DNA of 64,000 nt from Rotaria sordida (GCA_905250125.1 CAJNOL010000790.1:1-64000), one strand, 5' to 3'; counted from the first letter of the stretch, positions 10,876 to 23,661 are shown. Notes: generated from the sequence alone by a model not told the origin. Numbers and translations are program-made.

Positions 10876-12290
10876 TACTGTTTCAAATTATGGAAGTTGA
10901 ACAATGAAACGGAATCATAAAAAAAAATATGACGAGAGATGACACTAACAATCAATAGATACAATGATGTATACGTGTAATTTTGTTATTGGTTGATTAC
11001 GCAACTGGTCAAGGGGGTCAAGAAAATTACAAGTAACGCAGCGCGAACACTGCTAACCCTCTACTGAAACGATGAGTTGCACTGAAAATAGGATATTAGA
11101 AGTACTAGATATGGGAAATGATTTGTTGGCAGCACATTAAGGAGCGGAATGAAACGAATCATTATTCTTCAAGAGTTGAAAATGTAGATTCTTATATTCG
11201 GTAATCCCTACGGAAATTGCATATTCTAAGCATGTTAAAAATATGCTTTATATTCACATGATATCATCAACATTCTTCGCACTCGCTTTGCCCAGCTAAA
11301 TATTCTTATAGGATTATCTATAGTCTGATCAAAGTGTTAGTATCGTGTTCCCAAGTTTCAAAATATCTGAAATTTGAAACCAAGCGATTGAAAGTGACAA
11401 AAAGTCCTGTATTAATGCCTGAAAATGACAATATGTCTGTAACAAGATGAGTATCAAGATTCCTGGCTCCATCAAAGCCATTTTTCTTACTTTTATTCCA
11501 TGAAAAAGCTTGTTAGCGCAGTTCCGTTTAAGGCTGAAATATAGAACTCATATATACTATCTAGCCTGATTAAACTAATACATAACACATAAAGTGATAA
11601 ATCTCTCGTAGATTATAGGTACTTGCAGGATAATTGATATTTAGAGTAATGACTTCTCTAATTTCTGCATTTCGAAAAGAATTTTCATTTTTTTAAAATT
11701 CTTTTTTTCTTAATTTAACATTCTTGTTATTATAATCATTGAATCAATTGACAAATATGTCGGTTTTACATATTCATGACATCTAATACAGGTCTCAAGC
11801 ATTATTATTTATATTAATCCACTCACAAATAGTAATATTTATTATTTTTCAAAATTATAACTTGATCAATTTTGCAACAAAATCTAGAAAATGTGACGGC
11901 TGTTATTGTTCATTGCTACGATCTGTAATGAGAGTATGTCTGTAATAGAGACGGGTCTAGCAGGAGTGGGAGCCACAAAAACTCGCTCTTAAACTTACGC
12001 TCACCATTTTCTTCGAAAAATATGTGAGTTTCACAAAACTCACTCAGTAGTCAATATATTCACTACAGTAATGTTGTTTTTCTCTCTCGAGCCATTTAAA
12101 GTAAACAAATATATCATTCACTTTTTATTTTTTATCTCTCTTATGTTCTTTCTTGAACGAAGCAGCATCGATATGGCTCTTCTCTTAACTCTTACTCACA
12201 CTCACATTCCACCTAATAGATCGAGATCAGCAACAAAAACCTATTAGCGCCAATGATAATACACTGCGATACTAAACCAAGATTAAGATA
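10876..12290. other. Intergenic region, nothing convincing
   Basis: AT-rich spacer with no coding frame of interest and no repeat structure seen. Confidence 0.6.
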
Positions 12291-12370
12291 TGCTTTCTGG
12301 TTTAATTGGCTTAGGACATTTGTTCGGATAGCAGGAGATATGGGCTCGAGTCCCACGAAGGGCGTGTTTT
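12291..12370 (+). pseudogene. tRNA-like relic, closest to tRNA-Arg
   Basis: A box-A-like TGGTTTAATTGG, a D-arm that can pair using G-U wobbles, TTCGGAT in the anticodon region, and a B-box-like GGCTCGAGTCC inside a T-arm (TGGG/CCCA) are followed by a T5 run, the Pol III terminator. The layout resembles tRNA-Arg (TCG). The outer acceptor pairs fail, the anticodon stem is a couple of bases short, and T54 is C. I take it as a decayed tRNA or the head of a tRNA-derived SINE. Confidence 0.35.
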
Positions 12371-13154
12371 TCTTCATTCTGTTCGTTCACTGCATTTCCA
12401 ATCATATGAATCATATATGATGCTTACAAATCCGTGTCGCTATTCGACTACGCACAGTAGAGTAATGATATGAGCGATTCTGTTCCACTACGAACTGAAT
12501 AACCTACGAAGGTAAAAACTTTATGAGTCGAAAATTTCCGCTTTCGTAATTCCATACCCTGACTACATATGATCTGAATTCGATTGAAGCTAACTGTGCA
12601 GTTGTAGAACTAAAACAATTTTATTGTGAGTATCGATGCATGATAAAGTCCCCAAATCATACTGTGTTAGTTATGATTCGCTGAAGGGTACACAAATGAA
12701 CTCCACAAATGCTCGAAAACTTTGATCGATAGTTATTGATGCCTGTCTAAAGTTCTCAGGAATACATCTCTTACTATAGACAAATAAAGGTATACAGAAT
12801 ACGAAGATATTGTAATAGATATGGATATCTGAATACGCAGCTATTGGCTTCATATTTCTGATAAATTACTAGCATTGATTCGAATACTGTTACTCTGAAA
12901 TAGAACAATAAAAACAAAAATTCTCGTTACAAGTATATCATGGAAAGCAAGATTGAAACTTAAATATAGAGTATATTTCAATTTGAACGCAATTTTTCGT
13001 TCTTTTAAATATTTAAAAACCATGTTAAAATAAAGTTTAGCTTCTATAGAATAATCAACTGATATTCGTCTATCTATTCAAAAACTATGATGAGTTTTTG
13101 ACAACTTTGTAGATTCGAATGAGTGGTTGAAAAAGAGATATCAAGTCTCGTTCT
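12371..13154. other. Intergenic region, nothing convincing
   Basis: AT-rich sequence without a supported gene; only short chance frames (for example 12671-12853). Confidence 0.55.
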
Positions 13155-13350
13155 CATCGGGTGTGGCTGTGGCTATGAGTATCTGGGCGCTGGTGTATGT
13201 TGAGTCAAGACTAGCATCCACACCCATGGTTGTGCTTTTGGATGTCTGAATGTGACTGTGGGATTGGTGCTGAGTTGCGATTATGAGTGTTCCCTTCACT
13301 GTCATCAACACTGAGGCCGTCACTCCTACGCCTATATACATCCAAATGCC
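13155..13350. repeat. Degenerate telomere-like block
   Basis: GGGTGTGGCTGTGGC, then a CATCCACACCCATGG stretch, then a second G-rich run (GTGACTGTGGGATTGG), ending in C-rich CCTACGCC. The open frame over it (13141-13362 minus) is a by-product. Confidence 0.5.
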
Positions 13351-13800
13351 CTTGATACACAAACTCTTGAATTCCTCTTTTCTGATTGATTCCTTACCTG
13401 TTGTTGCGTTTTAAAATTGATTGCGCTTAGTAGCTGAATTGAAATATTAAAACAGTCAAAAGTTGCTGAAAATGCAGTAGAAGTCGTCTCCTTTTATAGA
13501 TTACTTCATCATTTTACTGACATTTGTTGAAGAGGCGAGCTTGAAGAGAGCAACAATAAAATTTATTACTGACGAAAGAGATATGACAATAAAATACTAT
13601 TATCTTTATTGTTGGACTTTTTTTGGCAGATATTTGTGCAGCTAGAAGAAATGTGCGTTTAATCGACAAAGCTTAAAACAAGCTGTGAAAAGAGCAAAAA
13701 CAATAGATGCTCTGAAAATTCGATGATTGGTTTCAAGAGTTATCTGTTTTGTGAAACACGATCTAAAAGGAGTGTTGAAGTTATAGGGCAGAAATTTCGA

Positions 13801-13955
13801 CCCCCCCCCCCCGGCTCTCTCCACAGACCGTGACAGAGAAAATCCATACCCATCACAGACCGTAATAGAGGGGCTCCAAAGACCATCACAGACCATCACA
13901 GAGAAAATCCAAATTCCTTCATTCACAATATAAAAAGCTCCATCGTGTTTCACAT
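13801..13955. repeat. C12 tract followed by a short tandem repeat
   Basis: Twelve Cs at 13801-13812 are followed by three to four imperfect units of the type CACAGACCGTCACAGAG...AAAATCCA to about 13915. No coding sense. Confidence 0.6.
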
Positions 13956-13997
13956 TTTTAATCCCGTAGAGATTGCACTGAAAGCTTTTTTTTCTGA

Positions 13998-14275
13998 ATG
14001 TGGATGTGAGTGTATAGCGTGTGGTGAATGTGAGTGTGAATGTGGCTGTGTGGTATGTGGTGTGTGTGGGTTTGACTGTGGCTGTGGGGTATAGGGTGAT
14101 TGTGAATATGGAGTGTGGGTGAGTGCAGGTATAGGATGGTTTGTGGTAAACTGTGGATGCGGGTGTGAGCGTGGAAGTAAGAGTGGATCAGTTCTTTAGG
14201 CACACCTAGATCCGCTAGTATTCACACCCCATCCTCACCCCCTTTCTCTACACTCACACTCTTTTGTAGTATAGA
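13998..14275. repeat. Long degenerate telomere-like block
   Basis: About 190 bases of GTGGATGTGAGTGT / GTGTGGGTTTGACTGTGG units (13998-14190), then after about 30 bases the C-rich TTCACACCCCATCCTCACC and CACTCACACTC. Again G-rich first, C-rich second. The 81-codon His/Ser/Thr-rich frame here is repeat translation. Confidence 0.7.
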
Positions 14276-17185
14276 TAATTTACCAGTATTGTACTTTTTT
14301 CTAAATCCCTTTTATTGCATTAACTCATTGCAATTACAAACCTGGTAATTGTTGAAAACTTTATTTCGCTTACGAGTTTCAGCCTTCCACATGTTTACAT
14401 GGTTAGTGCTCACAATTTTACGCATTATTGTCTTTTTGGTGAAATGCGCAAGTTTCAGTTCTAACTAGGGACTGGGACTAGTTTACCACTTTAAAACTGG
14501 AACTGGTGCACTCCTAAATGAAACCCTTTTTATGTGTAAATTTTGATGATATTTAATTAGTCTACTACTGAAAGAGTCAATCACTATTTGAGTTTTGTGA
14601 TCATCTGAGTGTAGGTGTAGTACGAACAAACTGAAAGTCCAGAGCTCATATGAACTGGTATCTCACTTCCACTCATATCTATAATTACATTAGATTGACA
14701 CCCGCATCTGCACTTCTTGTGATCTCTGTTAGCAACCATCTAAGTTGACTGTCATCTGACGTTGCTAACAACTGGCTTTGGCAATACATTAGTTAATTTA
14801 TAGTAACACATGACATAGAATGAATTATATTTGATCCAATAGTTTTCGATTATGATTTCATTCGAAGAAATCTGCATGGGCGAAAGTCGTCCTCAGCGAA
14901 AAATTTTTTTAGAAGAGTCGAAGCCAGAGAAAATACGACGCACCTTAAAATAGACGGTTCACAAATTTTTCAAGCTTCAAGACCCGAACTCGTGAAAGTC
15001 TTCTACTCGAACCTTGTCTCATAAATATGCTTCGATTATCATGCCAGATAAATTAACAGAACAGTTATACAGTTATATTTCAAAATAAAATATAATGTCT
15101 ATACTTTATATTGACCAAAGATATTAGGATTGCAGAAGAAAGATTAATAACGTTTATCTGAGCCATACTTCGTTAGTACTACTTATTCTACAACATTATG
15201 TGAAATTATAGTATTCATTTGATGTTTGGCAATTCAAAGCGTTCTAAAATGATAATATTGCAAAACGTATTCTTAATTATTCAATGCATATCAGCATACA
15301 TCTAATATGTCATCGATATTATTTTGTCTAGTTGGAGTTGCAATTCAAATGAGTCCTCCAAGATTAACACAGATGTCGAAGCTATGCAGTATGCTTATTA
15401 CACATAGCCATACTGATTTGTGCGTTGATGTCATTCTTCAGTCTTTAAAGCTCAAAATACAGCTATAAATCCGATGAAGGAACAAAAACGTCGTGCTTTT
15501 GAGAGACAACTTAAAAGTGCGTAGAAGTAGTAAGGTATGGGTGTTGCTATGTTGGATTGGTGTTCGTTTCATCGTCACCTGTCTGACACTCACAGCCTAC
15601 ACCCTCCAACACTCATACCCTAGTCTTATTGAAGTTCACCTGCATAATTGTGTTCTAAAATAAGCGTTTTTTTCTAGGTACTGAAATTTTAAAAAATTAT
15701 AAATCCTATGAAATCTTTACTCCAAATGTTTATTGGGACATAGAAGGAGTTTTACTGTCTGTTCAGTTCAATTCTTTACATGACAGATAAGTAAAACATT
15801 ATACGCTTGTCCAAATCTGATCTTCTACTTCATAATATATTTAATGTTAGACTCGTTCGGACTAGTCAAATACATCTCATTGGAGCGTGTCGTGTGAATC
15901 GTATTTAACACGCTTCTTTTTTGCAGTTTCAAATCATTTTCTGACGAGAGTCATGGCGTCTCGAAGTGTTTAGTCAAAGTCTCAAAAAGTTCTCGTCCAG
16001 CACTAGTCTTCATTCTAGATGATAGTTTAATATCTAACTGATGTTGAACCTGTCCTTGAAGAATCTCTCTCTAGAAAAAGACTGTGGCTGATATGTAAAC
16101 TGCCGTCTGTTGATGATAGAATAAAGATGAGATTCTAGGATATAGCAGGTTTTAGATTAGTCCAGAAGGAGAACTTTTTCAGACTCTAACTAGATACATC
16201 AATCCGACATGATTAGCAATAATATCCGATATTTAGTCCACCACTAGCTTACTTCGGTGGTAATGGATCTCTTACGGTTACCTAGTAAAGTAACCGCTTG
16301 GTAATGCTAATTATCTAACGCTTAGTTTTCATTTTATGTGTAATTAAGCGAGCGATCATAAGACAATACTATTTGACACTAATAAATTTAGATTCTTCCT
16401 ACTATATATGGGAATGCATCTCACCTATTGAAAAGATCTAATCAAAAAAGAAAATTCTTAACTAGCAGAACGTGAAGTACATCGATTTGATTATAAAGTA
16501 TAAGTTACTATCTATTTCGCTAGATCACTACAGTGCTCAACAAAAGAAGGTATCTTCCTTGAACAAGCATAAAAATAGATAATAGCGGGCTGATGTTTTA
16601 GGAATATGTGAATCAGGGCTAAACCTAATTGCCAGCACTAGTCTGGTCTCGATTGGTTGTTTCTAATGCAGTTATACAGCGAAAATTTTGTTCACCCTGT
16701 AGTTCCTATGTCAAACTCAGGATGGCATTGGATGGAGTTAATTTTTTGTCTCATAAGTTAACAAAATCCGCACTATTCCATCCGTTGGGCTGCGTGAAAT
16801 CGCGACAAAATTGTATGTAGCTTTAAATAATCTTATCAGAATGAGAGTTCTTAAAATAGAGTGTCAGTCGATGTGTTCAATAAGAATTTGAAATAGAGTA
16901 TACTGGTAAACTATGCTATTCAGAACATCATGCATCCGTATAATTACCCTTTTCGTGTAGATCAAGTAACTTCAAAATAAAAATAAATTCATTAAAACCT
17001 TGGAATCTATGCAAAAAACATGAAATATGGTATTTTTGATGATGAAATGAACATAAAATTGATGCTTTTTCAAATTCATTGATTAAAATTGACATATTGA
17101 TTAAAAAATGCAGTGAATTCGTTTAAAAATTAAATTCAATGTATGATTTTCAAATAAAATGCTGATATTTATCGACAAGAAATGA
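14276..17185. other. Gene-poor region with one weak telomere-like pair
   Basis: No gene could be supported. At 15535-15620 there is a degenerate pair: GGTATGGGTGTTGCTATG and GGATTGGTG, then CACCTGTCTGACACTCACAG and CACTCATACCC. Frames such as 16629-16820 lack any family resemblance. Confidence 0.5.
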
Positions 17186-17222
17186 AGGGTATGGGTATTG
17201 TAATTAACACCTACGCCCATAG
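17186..17222. repeat. Minimal telomere-like pair
   Basis: GAAGGGTATGGGTATTG, then nine bases, then ACACCTACGCCCATAGC. It is one of the shortest examples and shows the same G-then-C order. Confidence 0.4.
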
Positions 17223-17477
17223 CAGAGAAAATCGAACAGCCACGAGCATTAATTCGTGAGAAAATTGTAGTTTAGTGAACTACTTTTACAGTGAAAGAAA
17301 TCGAACAACAGTAAGCACTTGCTCTTGGAAGGAGTATGACTAAACGAGCTACTATATCACCAAAAGAAACTGAAAAAGTGCGTGTACTAGCTCGCAGAAG
17401 AATTACTGAAATATGCGCTGCTTATGCACCAGAAGAAAGTCGAGTAACAGCAAGCAGTGGCTCGTAAGAGAAAACGT

Positions 17478-18360
17478 CTTGGGGTGTGGGTGTGGATATG
17501 AATGAATGTCCTACACTCACACCCACACTCACACGGGTATTACTAATTTATGCTAACACCACTAACACCCAACTTTGTAAAAACGCATATGGGTCATCTT
17601 CACTAACATCCACAACTTGGCGAGTTATGTGCACAAACACCCGCAAACACCCACATTGTTCGACTTCCAGAAAAAATAAACTGTCAACAAAGACCAAAAA
17701 ATGACTCCCATCAACACTACCACCCAGGATCGCTCTTATTGTCAATCCAAACACCCCAAGTTCTCTTGACAAACACCCACAGAACTCTATAATCTACATT
17801 CTGATACAAATATCTGCTATCCCCGACGATGTGGGTGTGAGTGTCTTCTTTTGTTCAAGATCCTCACCAACCCCACACTCACACCCACACCCACACCCTC
17901 AGGGATAGCAGATATTTGTATCAGAATGTAGATTATAGAGTTCTGTGAGTGTTAGTGAATACAACTTGGGGTGTTTGTGCGGACTATAAGTGAGATTTTG
18001 GGTGTTAGTGGGTCAATATAAGGACTTTTGGACTGGTTTGACGTGTTTCCAGAGAAAAGTTTATAAGAAAAAGTTATTCGGGGATAGCACTTATTCGGGT
18101 CAGAATGTAGATTATAGAGTTTTGTGGGTGTTAGTAAATACAACTTGGGGTGCTTGTGTGGACTATAAGTGAGATTTTGGGTGTTAGTGTTGAAGGGGAT
18201 CATTTTTTGGTCTTTGTTGACGGTTCGTTTTTTCTAGAAGTCGGATAAAGTGGGTGTTTGTGCACATAACTCGCCAAGTTGTGGGTGTTAGTGAAGATGA
18301 CCCATATGTGCTTTTACAAAGTTGGGTGTTAGTGGTGTTAGCATAAATTAATAATACCCC
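17478..18360. repeat. Large palindrome with telomere-like head and loop
   Basis: A telomere-like pair (17478-17535) is followed by a left arm of about 280 bases (17536-17815). Its reverse complement occupies 17905-18360: TTTATGCTAACACCACTAAC at 17550 returns as GTTAGTGGTGTTAGCATAAA at 18330. The loop (17826-17902) is itself GATGTGGGTGTGAGTG...CACACTCACACCCACACC. The right arm is longer because a unit of about 105 bases (TCAGAATGTAGATTATAGAG ... GGGTGTTAGTG) is tandemly duplicated (about 17918-18010 and 18085-18190). No transposase frame; short frames across it are shadows. Confidence 0.85.
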
Positions 18361-19529
18361 AATATAACTGTGTCGAGGTCGTATATATAATTTGACAAAA
18401 AATTCATAGTTCTTGATAAAGAATTATTCTTTTTTCTTTTGTAAAGAATGATCAAAATTAGTTTTAATATATATTGTCAAGATCGATATGAATAATTAAA
18501 AATGAGAGATAATGACTGGCAAAGGAACATATTTGAGTCTACTCATGCAAAGAGAGATTTAAAACATTCGATCATATAGGGTCACCCATGAATATCTCGA
18601 ATATGAATATCTTAGCTGTTCTCGTTTAGGTCTGAGAAAAAAACACTAACTTTTCAGGTGTAGATTCTATTCAGCTAATATGTATATCATAAAGTTTTTC
18701 TTTTTTTTGATAGGCCGCTAAAATTATCATTTCATTCATAGAAAACAATTGTAGAGAATCAACAAGTTTCGTTTTTTTTAAGCTAGCTCTCTGTCAAAAT
18801 AGTAGTATTATATTTGTTGTCTATCTCAGTATTCACTTCATTAAAGTTTCTTTTTTTCGACAATTTACTAATAATTATCAGGTTTATACGGAGCAGTTCA
18901 ATCAAAAAAAAAAATGCACAAAGTAAAAATATTTATGATCCTCGATGAAAAACTGTTGAATATATAAAGTTTCATCGTATCAGCTGCCACATATGAAGGT
19001 CTGTTCATTACGTCTCCAACGAGGATAATTGCCAAAATCGGAATACGTTATTGCAACTGATATCTAATTTCAAGTAATTTTCATCTTCATCGACAACTGG
19101 ATCCGCACATGTCATCAGACTGAGTGTATGTTGTTGAACTAAATTTTCACGAAGTTATTCTAAATTTGGTATAGACTCGCTCACAAACTTCATCGAAAAT
19201 TACGTTTCATGTAAGGAAAAATATTTTCATGCAAATGAAGATATAGTTGAAAATGTCGAAGAATTTTGAGTTGCACATACTAACGAAAACGTGCTTGAGT
19301 TTTTATTTTTTAATCATATCATATAAAATTAATATTTTTATTGTTAGATTTTGAATTAAATGACGATCAATATCAACTTTTAATTGAGACCGATAGAGTA
19401 GAAAAGTACACCTATTTTATGGAACTATTAACAATCGAAGTGTAACTCTCTCGGTTGACCAACGGCAGCGACGGCTGCACTTTTTTCTACAAAATTATCA
19501 GCGGTGAAAGGTTAGCCGATTGACTTACA
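18361..19529. other. Intergenic region, nothing convincing
   Basis: AT-rich. No gene, array or inverted repeat was recognised. Confidence 0.55.
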
Positions 19530-19930
19530 CTTCTAGCTGCATTTCATTTATTATCACGTTCATCAGCGGCTGCATATTCTTGTGCAATGGCAACGGTTAA
19601 TTCTACCAAAGAAATGACTAAACCACCTATAAGTTATATGTGATTAATAACATTAGCTATACAAAATAGTCCAGATCAAAAATGTACTTTAAATGGTATT
19701 TATCAATATATTATGAATCATTATCCTGTAAGTATTTAATGAAAATATGAAATAATGATTTTGATTTTTTTTTCTCTAATATTATTGACAAAATCAAGCA
19801 AAATGGCAAAATTTTATTCGACATAGTTTATCCTTAAATGAGTTTTTTGTTAAAGTTGCACGAGATGATAAACAACCAGGTTTGTTGAATATTGGCATTC
19901 GATTACAGAACTAGTAATATCGATACTTTC
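19530..19930 (+). pseudogene. Forkhead (FOX) transcription-factor pseudogene
   Basis: The forkhead DNA-binding domain is readable: KPPISYM[15 protein letters not shown], then [14 protein letters not shown] (to 19727), a 52-nt intron-like gap (19728-19779), then YY[18 protein letters not shown] and [17 protein letters not shown]. It fits the family helix-3 pattern WQNSIRH.LS, with FOXC/FOXA-like features. Damage: TGA at 19641-19643 and at 19786-19788; the intron acceptor reads AA instead of AG; and one base is missing between PG and the YW (TATTGG at 19890-19895). No wing-2 or downstream part remains. An upstream in-frame stretch (SRSSAAAYSCAMATVNST) may be the old N-terminus. Non-functional. 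Confidence 0.85.
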
Positions 19931-20728
19931 TAGACAATGAATAGTCATTTCGACTATTGAAAAGGACGTATTATTGCATTAAAATAAGTGTAATATATAA
20001 CTCCTCCTGTAGGTTTTCGAGTAATGTTGGAAAGTGTGAGGACAGGAAGTTGAATTAAAATAACTTCCAACATTTATTCTTTTGACCAAATTAATGTAGA
20101 TCAAAAATTCACTCATGTAATACTTTGAGAATTCATAGATTGATAGGATATTTCAAGCTCTTATGAATAAATGCACTTTTTAAGAGACATTTTTTTTATG
20201 GAGTCAAATAGATTAAGAATTTTCAGCAAGGTTTCATCCAATAGCTGGACGCTATGGCTGACAATATCGTTTCAAAAAACAAAAACTTAGGTTAAGTCTA
20301 CGAAAAAATAAAATTTGCAAAAAAAATTATGAATTTATAAAGAATCTGTTGTAGTGTTTGATGGACACTTAAGAATGATTTCTTTTACACTCTATAGTCT
20401 ATCAGATCATCTTAGTCCGGGAAAATATTGATTTTGAAATATATAGTTCTTGTAAGTTTTTTCAATAACACTTATTGCAATGTACTTTAAAATTCAGTTC
20501 GTTGAAAGACAGTATCGATTAGCTTTTCTTGGTGTTTCATTGTAATTCTTCAAATCTTGAATAAAAAAAGTTCGAGAAATCTTCTTTTTGCCGAGATTAC
20601 TGTAATCAAACAAAAGTTCTTGATAAAGATCGGAGAATCGAACATATATCATATGGACCGATCAAAAACCATCAACTATAGTAAGGGCAAATATTTGTCT
20701 TACCCTTAACGTATAATCTGCATAATAT
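19931..20728. other. Intergenic region, nothing convincing
   Basis: AT-rich 3' flank of the forkhead relic; no continuation of the gene and no other feature found. Confidence 0.5.
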
Positions 20729-20960
20729 CGGGCGGCGCATAAAGAATGACGGTCACAATATTTTATCGATACCTTCTTCAATGTTAATCGTTCATATTTC
20801 GGCTTAGTTTTAAAAAACTCCTCGTGCGATTCTCTATAGTGACTCGCATTTTAGAGAATCGCACACGGAATCTTTGAAAACTAAGCTGAAATATGAGCGA
20901 TTAAAATTGAAGGAGATATCGATAAAATACTGAGACCGCCATTCTTTATGCATCACCCGA
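20729..20960. repeat. Hairpin element, arms about 110 bases
   Basis: CGGGCGGCGCATAAAGAATG at the left end returns as CATTCTTTATGCATCACCCG at the right end, and the arms pair through to a short loop at about 20840-20850 (GATTCTCTATAGTG / GAGAATC). MITE-like foldback without coding capacity. Confidence 0.8.
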
Positions 20961-21829
20961 TTTTTCAAAGGTTTAAAATAAACTCATATTCAGTAGGCTC
21001 ATCATACTCGTCTTTTCGAGCGCTACAAAATGACTATGTTAATGTTTTTCGTTAAAGCTTTTCTCTTCGAAAAAATTATATTTCCTAATAAAAGTATTTG
21101 TACTTTTTTCACTCTTTAGCAAATTTTCTAGCAACAACGTAGGATTTAAAAGATCCAAAAGTATGCGCTTTGTAGTGATATGAAAGAGGAATAAAATGAG
21201 CTTATTCGGCGCGAGTTTATTCTCAATCTTCAAAGTGCTACGAAGAAGATACGTTAACTACACTTCAAGTATTCATTCTAGCTCTATCAGTAGTTTTCGA
21301 GAGTTGCCATAGCATGGAAATGTTGCAATTCGACTTATGATTTTCTATACTTGAGACCATACCGACATAAAATACGAACTTTTTTAGTTATTTTTCATAA
21401 ATAGGTAAAGGATGTTATTGGATGCTGCATTCTGATTTATATTATATGTTTAAAATGGCTCATTTTTACCACGACGTCGTCGTCGTCGTTTTAAACAAGA
21501 ATCATCAAATAATCATCATTGACATCAACAATAGGAATTTGCGTATAAAGCATCTGATTTATTATACGATATGATAGAATTTATATTTTTCGTTTCTGCA
21601 TTATAATTGTTATGATTTTTTCTCGTATTATTGTTCTGAATAAATAAATGATATACAAAATAATTATGATACATTTGCTGCATAAGTTGGTAGCTTCAAA
21701 AAGAACTTCAAGATGTATGTCACGCTTTTCTATTATTTTTATGATAAGATGATAATAGAGGAAATTTTACCGGGATTATAAATAAGAGAAAACTGACATT
21801 TTTGACTGTTAAATATCATTATTATCCTA
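20961..21829. other. Intergenic region with a short (CGT)n tract
   Basis: No gene seen. A small CGTCGT microsatellite lies at about 21473-21488. Confidence 0.5.
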
Positions 21830-22800
21830 TTATTGATTTTTGCAGTGAGTTATAGCAAAAAATTCTAAGGTATATTTCATTTTTAGAATAATATCAAAGA
21901 AAATTAAAGAAAATACATATCTTAAACAAACTCTATCAATTGAAAGGTTTTTTCCTTCTATTTCATGTCCAATAAATAGTTCAATCGAAGCAAGAAGAAA
22001 AATAACTAATAATATTCGAAATATTCGTATTCGTTTTTGTTCCATTATACCCAAAGGAATAAATGCCGATAAAATGATTATCAACATTATAACAGGCATT
22101 TTTTTTAATAAACGAAAATAAAATTCTAATGCAAGTCCAATAACCAACTTTGAAATAATATGACTAAAAAAATGATCAACATTTTGACGAATAAATTTTG
22201 GTAAAGGGATTGATCAAAGAAATTCCAAAACACTAAAAGCAATTGTTGGTACATACGTTTTATTAATTAAAATATTAGTTGAATATCTATGTGATAAAGA
22301 ATATTCATCAGATCAGGCATGCAATTGAATTGTATTGTTCATGAGAGTTAATAAAAAGAAAATGAGTATAGGAGATATATTCATTCATCTTAGATACATG
22401 CAGAAGTGTTAAACAAAACAAAAACCATGGGTATTTTTTTGCTTTCATCTGTTTATTTCGAAAAGTACGACTTGTATTTTTGAAAAAAAAGTTTCTATTC
22501 CATACAAAGGTTAAAACAAAAAGTTTAAAGATCATTTCTAAATGAACGATCACATTGAAATAAAAATGCATTTATCATAGCTTTGATTAAATATTTAAAG
22601 GCAAGAAGTTTTGATATTGCCATCGATTCTAATGTAAATTGAGCATAGATTCGTGCTTCATAATTACATGCTAATTTTTACCAGATTTTTTTCAATATAT
22701 GATAACCAATCAAATAGAAATGATAAAAGAAATTCTAATGATTCATTAACTAAAACTGGGTTTTCAAAAAATTTCTGAATTTTTCTTTTGAAATGTGACT
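21830..22800 (-). pseudogene. Decayed gene for a multi-pass membrane protein, family unknown
   Basis: On the minus strand, protein-like segments follow one another in different frames: ENPVLVNESLEFLLSFLFDW and then CNYEARIYAQFTLESM with KLLAFKYLIKAM (about 22790-22530), a gap, then YSTNILINKTYVPTIAFSV up to a TGA, then IPLPKFIRQNVDHFF and two hydrophobic helices (MPVIMLIIILSAFIPLG and IFRILLVIFLLASIELFIG) to 21830. One in-frame TGA near 22213 and at least two frame changes mean no product is made. I do not recognise the family. Confidence 0.5.
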
Positions 22801-23133
22801 TGTATTTTTCATTTTAAACAATTGATAACTAAAGCTATCGTTATTAGGTTGTCACTTATTCCGCATTTTGAACGTTTTGTCACTTTTTCGACTGAATGAG
22901 GTGGCAGCTCTGATCATTATCTATATAGTTAATCTGTTTGAGGTAATTCAGGCTAATTTTTAAACAGGAAAATCTAAATCATTTGAACTATTTAAGTGAT
23001 ATTAACATCTGACTTTTCCTGATAGAATAAACTATAGTCAATGTGCAACACTACTATACGCATTAGTCTCCTGATTTTTTTTACTTGCTTATTCGAATAT
23101 CGAACCCTAGACCAATGTACACATTATTATAAT
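22801..23133. other. Intergenic region, nothing convincing
   Basis: AT-rich spacer; no supported feature. Confidence 0.5.
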
Positions 23134-23173
23134 TGAGGGTGTGGGCATAGATAAATCCTTTACGCACACCCTA
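23134..23173. repeat. Minimal telomere-like inverted pair
   Basis: GAGGGTGTGGGCATAG, eleven bases, then TTTACGCACACCCTAC. A compact 40-base example of the G-then-C pair. Confidence 0.6.
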
Positions 23174-23661
23174 CTTCTCATATTCTGTCTGATAAAAAAA
23201 ACGCCAGATGGATGTAGTGTTGTGCGCAGCAGAAAATATTTTTTTTCTTTCGTTCGGTTTTTGATCGCAATGCAAGTAATTATTGGAGTAAACACCGATT
23301 CTATTTATCGAAGAGAGAAAAACAACTTATTTCCACATATAGATATCGAAAGAAAAAATATGCTTCCTCTCATGCACGCAGTCAGTCTGTCACTTTCCTT
23401 TCTTCATTTGACGTCGCACATACCCTGGTGTAAGTAAAAGAACGAAGGTAAGTGTTCGTAACAGTAGGAGACATTTTATTTTTCAATATTAGAACAATTT
23501 TTTTTTAAATATTTTTCGCCACTCGATTTACATTTATTTAATACGTAGAAATGAGATACAGACCGATATATATTTAAACCTATATGAAACTAGGAAAGAA
23601 AAATCCAAAGATAATCTTTCAGTTTCTAAACATCTTGCCAATCAGTGATTATTCTACTAAC
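23174..23661. other. Intergenic region, nothing convincing
   Basis: The 98-codon frame at 23141-23437 overlaps the telomere-like pair and has no recognisable features; I do not call it. Confidence 0.5.

Noticed and set aside
13141-14203. Several frames of 70-105 codons
   Set aside because: They lie in degenerate telomere-like and CACAGACC repeats and are biased in composition accordingly.
17486-18203. Thr/Asn/His-rich and complementary frames
   Set aside because: They fall inside the 17.5-18.4 kb palindrome; the frames mirror each other.
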